Source: Deltaproteobacteria bacterium (GTDB lineage Bacteria > Desulfobacterota > DSM-4660 > Desulfatiglandales > Desulfatiglandaceae). From it: a DNA stretch of 6,091 nt. The number at the start of each line of letters is the position of its first letter. The stretch's first letter is position 1. The notes below the pieces were generated by a model, which ran no database searches, had not been told where the DNA came from, and was given only the letters and a program-made list of their open reading frames with translations. The position numbers were made by a program, and so were the translations under genes. Below are positions 1 to 5,969 of this stretch, piece after piece. The stretch spans positions 1-6,091 of the forward strand of contig DREN01000261.1 of assembly GCA_011051075.1 (NCBI GenBank). The letters run 5' to 3'.

Positions 1-983
1 CCCTGGAAGATGCCGATAAACAGGTCGAAGAGACTTACAGAGGCCCTGGTCTGGTTGAAGTACTCCACCACGTTCAGGTCCAGCATGCCCACACCCACTA
101 TCAGACCCCCTAAGATGCCCATGAGATCGGCGTATAGACAGAGGAGCGGCATCATGAGCGCAAGGCCTAACATGCGGGGGAGGACAAGAAACTCCATGGG
201 CGAAATACCCATTGTTCTGAACGCGTCTATCTCCTCGTTCACCTCCATGGTGCCAAGCTGGGCCGCAAAGGCGGCTCCGGTTCGACCGGCCATGATTATA
301 CCGGTCATTATGGCCCCCATGACCCGGACCATGGCTATGCCCACCAGGCTTGCCACGTAGATCTGGGCCCCGAACATCATCAACTGAACGGCCCCCACAA
401 AGGCCAGTATGAGGCCCACTAACAGACTTATGAGAGACACGATGGGAAGGGCCTGCAACCCGCACTCCTGCATGACCAGGGTGAGATCGGAGCCCCGGAA
501 ACGGGCCTTGCCTCTCAGAAAACGCCCAAAGGCCACAAAGACCTCTCCGACGAAGGCCAGGATCTCCCCTGTGGAGCGGAAGAAATCGGTGGTTTCCGCC
601 CCTACCGTCGAAAGAAAAGAGTCCTTTCCCGATTCCCTGCCAACCCCCTTTTTCTGGGGAACGACCGCTGCAAGGGCCAGGAGTTTCTGTACGCCCTCGG
701 GAAGGCCTTTGCTGTCAACGGCCATACCATCTCTGGAACATAGGTCCATAACCCTGGTCACAAACGCCAGGAGACCGCTGTCCCAGTGTGAAACATCCCC
801 TGTGTCGAATCTTATGCTTGTGACAGGTGGGCCGGATGCAAGCTCTTTGCGCACATCTTCAGGAGATGGCCGCCTGTTTTCAACGGTCCATTCTCCGGTA
901 AGCCGAATAAGGAGGGTTCCCTGTTCCGGGCGGTCAAACCCGAGTTCCGGTGGGGCTGAACCCCTGTCTTTCCTGTCCGTCAT
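1..983 (-). CDS. MlaE-family lipid ABC transporter permease with N-terminal STAS domain (partial, 3' end outside window)
   Basis: Inner-membrane permease of an MCE/Mla-type ABC transporter, the family that moves phospholipids between inner and outer membranes. The 327 codons in the window read without a break and run off the left edge. Residues about 20-110 form a STAS-like domain containing WDSGLL (D67-S69 region), where Ser69 sits at the site phosphorylated in many STAS proteins. Residues about 130-165 are a linker/interface helix. The permease begins near 168, with membrane segments about 180-200, 212-232, 268-288 and 288-302. The MlaE hallmark lies at 233-270: GRTGAAFAAQLG, then EVNEEIDAFRTMGISP and LVLPR. 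Compared with E. coli MlaE (260 residues, from memory), some 50-60 residues are missing at the C-terminus. The start is ATG at 983: an in-frame TGA lies only 7 nt upstream (990-992) and GAGG (988-991) precedes the ATG by 4 nt. In E. coli the STAS partner, MlaB, is a separate protein; here it is fused. Partner genes (mlaF, mlaD types) are not in the window and may follow to the left. Family assignment is firm; the exact substrate is inferred. Confidence 0.93.
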   Translation of the reverse strand, partial: MTDRKDRGSAPPELGFDRPEQGTLLIRLTGEWTVENRRPSPEDVRKELASGPPVTSIRFDTGDVSHWDSGLLAFVTRVMDLCSRDGMAVDSKGLPEGVQKLLALAAVVPQKKGVGRESGKDSFLSTVGAETTDFFRSTGEILAFVGEVFVAFGRFLRGKARFRGSDLTLVMQECGLQALPIVSLISLLVGLILAFVGAVQLMMFGAQIYVASLVGIAMVRVMGAIMTGIIMAGRTGAAFAAQLGTMEVNEEIDAFRTMGISPMEFLVLPRMLGLALMMPLLCLYADLMGILGGLIVGVGMLDLNVVEYFNQTRASVSLFDLFIGIFQ

Positions 984-1200
984 CCGGCCTCAGCTATTGG
1001 GGGGTGTGGAGAACACGTCTCCAGGGAGATGACCCCTGTTATTGCACTGCCCCGGGATTGAGAACCCGGTCTGAATTGCGGTGGCACGTCCATGTCAATC
1101 ATCAGGGATAGGATTACATATCACGCACCGGGTTTCTTTGCAAAGGTTAAAGTTCTTTCAGGGTGGAAGGCCGTGTACGTTGCCAGTGGGCCGGGGACCC
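984..1200 (-). promoter_or_regulatory. Intergenic gap with weak promoter-like elements before the mlaE-type gene
   Basis: This 217-nt gap separates the ABC exporter from the mlaE-type gene and is the only sizeable non-coding stretch between genes, so the permease may have its own promoter. On the minus strand there is a perfect TTGACA at 1093-1098, but the hexamer 17 nt downstream (1070-1075, TTCAGA) is a poor -10. A second candidate pairs TTGCAA (1138-1143) with TGTAAT (1113-1118, 5 of 6 matches to TATAAT), but the spacer is 19 nt. A short perfect palindrome, CTTTGCAAAG, overlaps the latter -35. None is convincing alone. A 6-bp hairpin lies at 1007-1023 in the presumed leader. No terminator with a U-tract is visible after the exporter stop codon, so read-through from the upstream operon is equally possible. 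Confidence 0.3.
1007..1023 (-). other. Short hairpin in the leader of the mlaE-type gene
   Basis: TGGAGA (1007-1012) and TCTCCA (1018-1023) can pair as a perfect 6-bp stem around a 5-nt loop, 24 nt upstream of the permease start codon. An alternative 4-bp GTGT/ACAC pairing (1004-1007 with 1013-1016) competes for the same bases. There is no U-tract, so it is not an intrinsic terminator. It may be fortuitous. Confidence 0.2.
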
Positions 1201-3315
1201 TTATCCGGCCGGTCCTGTCCTGTTGAGCCTGAAATAGATCCCCCCTCTTTCCATAAGCTCCCTGTGGGTCCCCTCCTCCCTTATCCTGCCGCCATGCATC
1301 ACCAGTATCCGATCGGCCTTGCGGATCGTGGAAAGCCTGTGGGCAACGATCAGGGTGGTACGTTTCTCGGCCATGTGAGAGATGGCCTCCTGGATGAGCC
1401 CCTCTGTTTCAGGGTCAACGCTTGACGTGGCCTCATCCAGGATCAGGAGAAGAGGGTCGTGGGCAAGGGCCCTGGCAAAGGAGAGAAGCTGGCGTTCGCC
1501 CGTGGAGAGCGATGCCCCCCCCTCCTCAAGCTCATGTGCAAAACCGTGCTTAAGTCTTCCTATGAAGGGAAGGGCATTGACCGCCCTTGCCGCCCGGGCA
1601 ACAGCCTCCATGCTCATGTCCCCCCTGCCCAGAGAGATATTGTCCGATACCCGGCCTGAAAAAATAAACACATCCTGCATGCACGGACCGATCCTCTGCC
1701 TGAGTCGGCTGTTGGACCATTCCCTGAGATCAACCCCGTCAAGGGATACAGAGCCCTGATCCGGATCGTAGAATCTCTCGGCAAGGTTCACCACCGTGGT
1801 CTTTCCCGAACCCGTAGGCCCTATTATCGCCACTGTTTCCCCCGGGTTCACCTCAAAGGAGATATTGTGGAGTACCGGTCGGTTTTTATTATACCCGAAG
1901 GAGACCCCGTCAAAAATAAGGCGTCCCCCCGTATGAGCCGCCTCCTTAGGTGATTCCGGCTCAGGGATTATATCTCTGGTATCCATGAACTCAAGTATGC
2001 GCTCGGTTGAGGCCATTGCCAGCTGCATAATATTGTACTTCTCCGAAATATCCCTGATCGGCTTGAAGAACATCTGGATATAACTGATAAACGCCACCAG
2101 GGTTCCAAGGGTCAGCTCCTCCTGTATGACCTTTCCGCCTCCATGCCAGATGAGAAAGGCCACGGCCAGGGAGGAAAAGAGTTCCATGGCGGGCATAAAC
2201 AGGGCGAACATATGGACCTGTTTCATGCCGGCCCGGTAATTTTCACGGTTGATCCGGGCAAAGGCCTTGATCTGGGATTTTTCCCTCACAAAGATCTGTA
2301 TGACCTGGATCCCCCTTATCCTCTCCTGGAGAAAGGCGTTCAACTTGGCCACACTGGCCCGGAGTTCCCTGAACACCTCCCTTGCCATGGAGCTGAAGAT
2401 GAAGGTGAGACAGAAAATGACAGGGACAAGGGCAAGGCAGATGAGGGCCAGGGTCCAGTTGAGGTAGAGGAGGACTATCAGGATCCCGGTGAGGATGAAC
2501 AGGTCCTTGAACACGGTTATGAGGACGGACTTGAACATCTCGTTAAGGTTTTCGATGTCGTTCGTTACCCTTGTGACCAGACGGCCCACCGGATGCCGGT
2601 CAAAGAACCGTAAGGCCTGGGACTGCATGGTGGCAAAAAGGCGAAGCCGGATGTCCAGCATGATCCGCTGACCTGTGAGCTCAAGGATGAAGTACTCGGC
2701 ATATCCAACCCCGAGAGAAAGAATGATAAGCAGGAAAAAGGCCGCGGCGATTATGGTAACACCCCGCACATCTTTGGCCCTGATCGTCAGGATCTGCTTT
2801 TCAGAAAAGTGCCGGAGAAGGGAGTAGGGGATCATAAGAGAGCCGTCGGGCATCTGATCAGCGGCAGATCTACTCCATTCCTGGAAATCCCTGACCTCCA
2901 CCTCTGGCCCTACCCGGTAGAAACGCGCGGATGAAAGGAGTCCCATCTTTCTCAGCCTGTGAAGCTCGCGGCGGTCTATCTTTTTCATGTCCGTGCCGGA
3001 GATGTACCAGGCGGAACGGGCCATATCGGTCTCCATGAGGCCATGATAGGGCCTCAAAAGGTCAGGAAGGTCAGGGAAGGTTGACCCGGCCGGGGCGGCT
3101 ATCCGGTAATAGGAGGCCAGGATGTACCGGTCAATGGCCACCTTTGTGAGGTAGGGGGCGGTAAGGTCAAAGAGGGTGATCATGATGGACAGCAGGAGAC
3201 CGGCAGCGATACCTTTGCGGTAGGGGAGGGCGAAAGGTGCAAGCCTCTTGAGGAGTCTTATGTTATAGGGCTTGCCTAACTTCCCCTCCTCTGCGTAACC
3301 GTAGTCCTTGAACAT
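1201..3315 (-). CDS. ABC exporter half-transporter, YheH/BmrD/MdlB-like, with a large periplasmic insertion
   Basis: A 704-residue fused membrane and ATPase protein of the type IV (multidrug/lipid) ABC exporter class, acting in the inner membrane. Membrane segments: TM1 about 34-58, TM2 186-210, TM3 264-285, TM4 287-308, TM5 370-390, TM6 403-418. The usual G-R-L-V-T-R-V-T-N-D motif sits at 244-253. The ATPase has A-loop Tyr475, Walker A GPTGSGKTT (499-507), Q-loop Gln547, signature LSTGE (603-607) in place of LSGGQ, Walker B ending LILDE with catalytic Glu628, D-loop SSVD (631-634) and H-loop His659. About 118 residues (66-183) lie between TM1 and TM2, where MsbA and MdlB have a short loop; this explains the length against roughly 580-600 for those proteins. 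The altered signature with an intact catalytic glutamate is the pattern of one half of a heterodimeric exporter. The start is ATG at 3315, 21 nt after the lipoprotein gene's stop; the ribosome-binding site is weak (AAAGG about 12 nt upstream). Substrate unknown: drug, lipid or lipopeptide are all possible. Confidence 0.93.
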   Translation of the reverse strand: MFKDYGYAEEGKLGKPYNIRLLKRLAPFALPYRKGIAAGLLLSIMITLFDLTAPYLTKVAIDRYILASYYRIAAPAGSTFPDLPDLLRPYHGLMETDMARSAWYISGTDMKKIDRRELHRLRKMGLLSSARFYRVGPEVEVRDFQEWSRSAADQMPDGSLMIPYSLLRHFSEKQILTIRAKDVRGVTIIAAAFFLLIILSLGVGYAEYFILELTGQRIMLDIRLRLFATMQSQALRFFDRHPVGRLVTRVTNDIENLNEMFKSVLITVFKDLFILTGILIVLLYLNWTLALICLALVPVIFCLTFIFSSMAREVFRELRASVAKLNAFLQERIRGIQVIQIFVREKSQIKAFARINRENYRAGMKQVHMFALFMPAMELFSSLAVAFLIWHGGGKVIQEELTLGTLVAFISYIQMFFKPIRDISEKYNIMQLAMASTERILEFMDTRDIIPEPESPKEAAHTGGRLIFDGVSFGYNKNRPVLHNISFEVNPGETVAIIGPTGSGKTTVVNLAERFYDPDQGSVSLDGVDLREWSNSRLRQRIGPCMQDVFIFSGRVSDNISLGRGDMSMEAVARAARAVNALPFIGRLKHGFAHELEEGGASLSTGERQLLSFARALAHDPLLLILDEATSSVDPETEGLIQEAISHMAEKRTTLIVAHRLSTIRKADRILVMHGGRIREEGTHRELMERGGIYFRLNRTGPAG
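1515..1522 (-). repeat. Eight-nucleotide G tract in the ABC exporter gene
   Basis: Eight consecutive C on the plus strand, read as G8 in the gene, encode Gly599-Gly600 and the first bases on either side, immediately before the signature motif of the ATPase. A slip would remove the signature, Walker B and H-loop. It may be only a product of Gly codon choice. Confidence 0.9.
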
Positions 3316-3336
3316 GGCAGATCCGGCCTTTACCGG

Positions 3337-4137
3337 TCAATATCCTGTCTGGACCCTGTCAAGGGGTTCTGTTGTAAAATCAGGAGGGATTTTCATGGTG
3401 AATATGGCCTCAGGTATTGGTCTGTTGAAGGTCATCCTGCTTATCTCAAGGACCAGGCCCACCTCTTCATCCGGGCCGTCCACCTGGATCTTCCCTGCGT
3501 AGCGCACTTTATCCTCCTCCTTGTAGTTGGAAAAGGTTACCCGTGTATTCTGTCGGCAGTAAGAGACCCTGTGGGGAAGTCCGTCCACGGGATACAGATC
3601 GATTACCTGGACCCTAATACCGTCTTTGTTCAGCAGGGTTATCCGGTTTCCTGCAGGTGAAACGCCCCGGTGGTAAGAGACCAACACGGGGTAGGCCCGT
3701 ATGAGGGACCAGAGGAGTTCAGGGCTCAGAGGGACAGGTATTACCCTGGACAGGCCGGGCGTGCCAACATACCCGTAGTAGAGGCGTTTTTCAGCGAAGG
3801 AGAGTATCTCAAGGTCCTGGTCCCTTACGAGGATGTGAAGGAGGGGCCTGCCCCAGGTGTGGGTTATCTCAATCTTGATCCTCGATCTATCCCTGCTGGC
3901 AACGATCAGGGCAGTGGCGTCAGAGGAGGAGCCCTTGGAGTGGAGCGTGAGGGCCCCTGAAGATATGACGGTATGAACCAGGGCCTGTTCCTCACCAATG
4001 GCCCGGAGTATCCCTTCCACGCCCTGTCTGTCAAGGGGGGGGGCAGATGGAGGAACATGTCCGGCACAGCAACTGAGAAGAAGGAGCAGGGCCACCGGAA
4101 ACAGCCCTCTGGTCTGGAGTTTCCTTTGATGCACCAC
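3337..4137 (-). CDS. Putative LolB/DUF4292-like outer-membrane lipoprotein
   Basis: A 266-residue lipoprotein. The N-terminus has a basic segment (K6, R10), a hydrophobic core (residues 12-21) and a lipobox ending L-L-S-Cys23; a second cysteine follows. A Pro-rich linker (29-34) leads to a body rich in alternating beta-type segments, including SRIKIEITHTWGRPLLHILV (85-104), LEILSFAEKRLYYGYVG (109-125) and the ending FTMKIPPDF (246-254). This looks like the half-barrel LolA/LolB/DUF4292 fold, in which LolB accepts lipoproteins from periplasmic LolA and places them in the outer membrane. The evidence is fold-like texture plus position beside a TPR gene, as recalled for Pseudomonas lolB; no decisive motif was found, so the function is inferred. 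The start is GTG at 4137, only 2 nt after the TPR stop, which suggests translational coupling; a second GTG follows immediately and no ATG occurs before residue 235. Ribosome-binding sequence is poor. A nine-C tract lies in codons 32-35. It could instead be a general lipoprotein of unknown function. Confidence 0.75.
   Translation of the reverse strand: MVHQRKLQTRGLFPVALLLLLSCCAGHVPPSAPPLDRQGVEGILRAIGEEQALVHTVISSGALTLHSKGSSSDATALIVASRDRSRIKIEITHTWGRPLLHILVRDQDLEILSFAEKRLYYGYVGTPGLSRVIPVPLSPELLWSLIRAYPVLVSYHRGVSPAGNRITLLNKDGIRVQVIDLYPVDGLPHRVSYCRQNTRVTFSNYKEEDKVRYAGKIQVDGPDEEVGLVLEISRMTFNRPIPEAIFTMKIPPDFTTEPLDRVQTGY
4035..4043 (-). repeat. Nine-nucleotide C tract in the lipoprotein gene
   Basis: Nine consecutive G on the plus strand, read as C9 in the gene, cover codons for Ala32, Pro33, Pro34 and the first base of Leu35, just after the lipidation cysteine. 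A single-base slip here would put the rest of the protein out of frame. It is the longest homopolymer I see in the window. No proof of variation can be had from one sequence. Confidence 0.9.
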
Positions 4138-4139
4138 CG

Positions 4140-5969
4140 TCAGTCTTTCTGCTTTAGAAGCTCCTTTACCCCTGTTATCTTCTCCTTGAGTTCCTCTTCT
4201 TTGGGATGCTTCAGGGAAAGGGCCTTTTCGTAGTGGAGGAGGGCCTTTTTGTACTCATGTTTCTTGAGATAGGCGTCCCCCAGATGCTCGTTGATTGTGG
4301 GGTCGTCTTTTGTGAGATCCGCCGCCTTCTCAAGATAATGAATGGCCTTTTCATAGGCGCCCTTCTTGTAATATACCCATCCCAGGCTGTCAATTATGTA
4401 CCCGCTGTCAGGCTTGAGCGTCAAGGCCTTCTGGATCAGCTCCTTTGCCTCATCTAATTTGATACCCTGTTCCGCGTAGGTATATCCAATATAGTTGAGG
4501 GCGTCCGCATTATCAGGTTCTATCTGGAGGATCTTCTCCATCTGTTCAATACAGGCTTCCTTGGACCCGCTCTTATCGAGAAGGACTCCCAGGCGAAACA
4601 GAAGATCCACGTTTTTCCCGTCCGTCTTAAGACCGTTTTCAACCACTGTTATGGCCTTTTGGTACTCCTCTCTGGTTTCATAAACAGAGGCGAGCATCAG
4701 GTATAGCTCGGGCCGGTCCCCCTTTATGGAGATAGCCTTTTCAATGACCTTTGCGGCCTTGTCATACTCCTCCTCTGTAATGAGTATGCGTGCAATCTGG
4801 ATCTGGGCGCTGACAAAGTAGTTGGACCCTTCCTTTATCTGCTTAAGATGTTCAAGGGCCTTTTTCAAATCCCCCTTTTCATCGTAGGCTATGGCCAGAA
4901 AGTACCTGGATTTATCATCTTCCGGCCAGGCCTTTACGATCAGGTCAAGCTCTTCAATGGACTTGTCGATCTCCCCCTGTCTCAGGTATATGAGGCCCAG
5001 GGCCTGCCTCTCCGGGGCCCCCGGCTTTGAATGCTCCTTGATCTCCTTCACATGGGCCGAGGCCTTATCTTCCAGTCCCAGCCTGGAGTAGAGGGTTATC
5101 AACCTCTCCCTGGCAGGGATATTGTCGGGATATAGTGACAGCAGCCTCTCATAGGCCTCGGCGGCCTTTTGATCTTCGTTGATCATCTGGTAAACAGTGG
5201 CCAGATCAAAGAGTGCCGGCTCCAGACCCGCGTTTAACCTGAGCGCATCCTTAAAGGCCTTTTCAGCCTCTTTGTAGCGGTTCATCTCCAGATTGATCCT
5301 TCCCAGGTAGTAGTGAGTAACCACCAGCCTGGGGTTCTGTTCAATGAGAATGTGAAGATGCTCCAGGGCCTTCTGGAACTCCTTCTTCCTCACAAGAATC
5401 GTAGTCAGCAGGAGCCTGATCCTCTGGCTCTTGGGATCCAGGTTCAGTATCTTCTCATACTGTTCAACGGCAAGATTATCTTTGCCCGTGAGGGCGTACA
5501 GATCTCCCAGTAATGTTATGCCCGCTATATCCTCCGGGTCCATATGCACACTTTTTTGGGCGTAGATCAGGGCCTCGGGGTAGTTCCGCATCCCTTTCAG
5601 GATAAGGGCCATCTTTCTGTTCAGATAGGCCGAACCGGGATCCGTGGAAATGGCGGCCTCAAGATACTTTCGCCCCTTTTCAGCATCCCCTCTGGAAAGG
5701 GCTATGGAGGCCATGGTAAAGGCCTGATAAGCCTGTTGGATCTGATCCTTTTTTACCGCAGGAGAGTCCTTGTGCTGTTGATCAGACACCGGTTTAGGTT
5801 TTGACACTGGAGGTGAGGATCGTACCTGTGCGCACGCCGAAGCAAGGCCCGCCATCAAGAAAAGGAGAAGGATGAGGGCAGGGTTCAGGTAGCCGCGGAA
5901 AAAGTTCCCCTGTGCAGCCGGACCCTGCCTTTTGTCATTGATTTCAGGTTTACGGTTCATGTTTGCCAT
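4140..5969 (-). CDS. TPR-repeat lipoprotein (about 15 TPRs), lolB-neighbour type
   Basis: A 609-residue protein with about 15 tandem 34-residue tetratricopeptide repeats from residue 78 to 589, for example 113-146, 147-180, 215-248, 352-385, 487-521 and 522-555. TPR solenoids hold protein partners; the partner is not known here. The N-terminus has a hydrophobic core (30-44) and an A-S-A-Cys46 lipobox-like site, so it is probably a lipoprotein, though position -3 is Ala rather than the usual Leu. A Lys/Pro/Ser-rich linker (48-75) follows. The segment DALNYIGYTYAEQG...DSLGWVYYKKGAYEKAI (489-543) matches a conserved block I recall from proteobacterial TPR proteins, including the one beside lolB in pseudomonads. 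The span is given from the outer ATG (5969), which has GGAG only 2 nt upstream. The inner ATG at 5960 (Met4) has GGAG at 11 nt spacing and an ATGA overlap with an upstream open frame, and is the better-supported start. The stop is followed after 2 nt by the LolB-like gene, so the two are surely cotranscribed. A role in outer-membrane assembly is inferred. Confidence 0.92.
   Translation of the reverse strand: MANMNRKPEINDKRQGPAAQGNFFRGYLNPALILLLFLMAGLASACAQVRSSPPVSKPKPVSDQQHKDSPAVKKDQIQQAYQAFTMASIALSRGDAEKGRKYLEAAISTDPGSAYLNRKMALILKGMRNYPEALIYAQKSVHMDPEDIAGITLLGDLYALTGKDNLAVEQYEKILNLDPKSQRIRLLLTTILVRKKEFQKALEHLHILIEQNPRLVVTHYYLGRINLEMNRYKEAEKAFKDALRLNAGLEPALFDLATVYQMINEDQKAAEAYERLLSLYPDNIPARERLITLYSRLGLEDKASAHVKEIKEHSKPGAPERQALGLIYLRQGEIDKSIEELDLIVKAWPEDDKSRYFLAIAYDEKGDLKKALEHLKQIKEGSNYFVSAQIQIARILITEEEYDKAAKVIEKAISIKGDRPELYLMLASVYETREEYQKAITVVENGLKTDGKNVDLLFRLGVLLDKSGSKEACIEQMEKILQIEPDNADALNYIGYTYAEQGIKLDEAKELIQKALTLKPDSGYIIDSLGWVYYKKGAYEKAIHYLEKAADLTKDDPTINEHLGDAYLKKHEYKKALLHYEKALSLKHPKEEELKEKITGVKELLKQKD

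Noticed and set aside
409..1032. Plus-strand open frame of 207 codons
   Set aside because: It lies antisense to the STAS-MlaE gene, whose hallmark motifs are clear. The translation is Arg/Ser/Pro-rich without a recognisable domain, as expected of a shadow frame.
1052..1068. CCGGG/CCCGG hairpin in the intergenic gap
   Set aside because: Only 5 bp with an 8-nt loop and no U-tract; likely chance in GC-rich sequence.
1082..1098. Sigma-54-like sequence starting TGGCAC on the plus strand
   Set aside because: The -12 half has TC where GC is required at the 10-nt spacing, and it points away from every gene in the window.
1179..1216. GC-rich inverted repeat GGCCGG/CCGGCC around the exporter stop codon
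   Set aside because: It overlaps the stop codon, has a 10-nt loop and is not followed by a U-tract on the minus strand, so it does not qualify as an intrinsic terminator.
1081..1425. Plus-strand frame starting in the intergenic gap
   Set aside because: Two thirds of it is antisense to the ATPase end of the exporter, and the product shows no domain.
2143..2613. Plus-strand open frame of 156 codons
   Set aside because: Antisense to the membrane domain of the ABC exporter. Its Gly/Glu/Asp/His-rich, low-complexity product is a typical mirror of hydrophobic codons.
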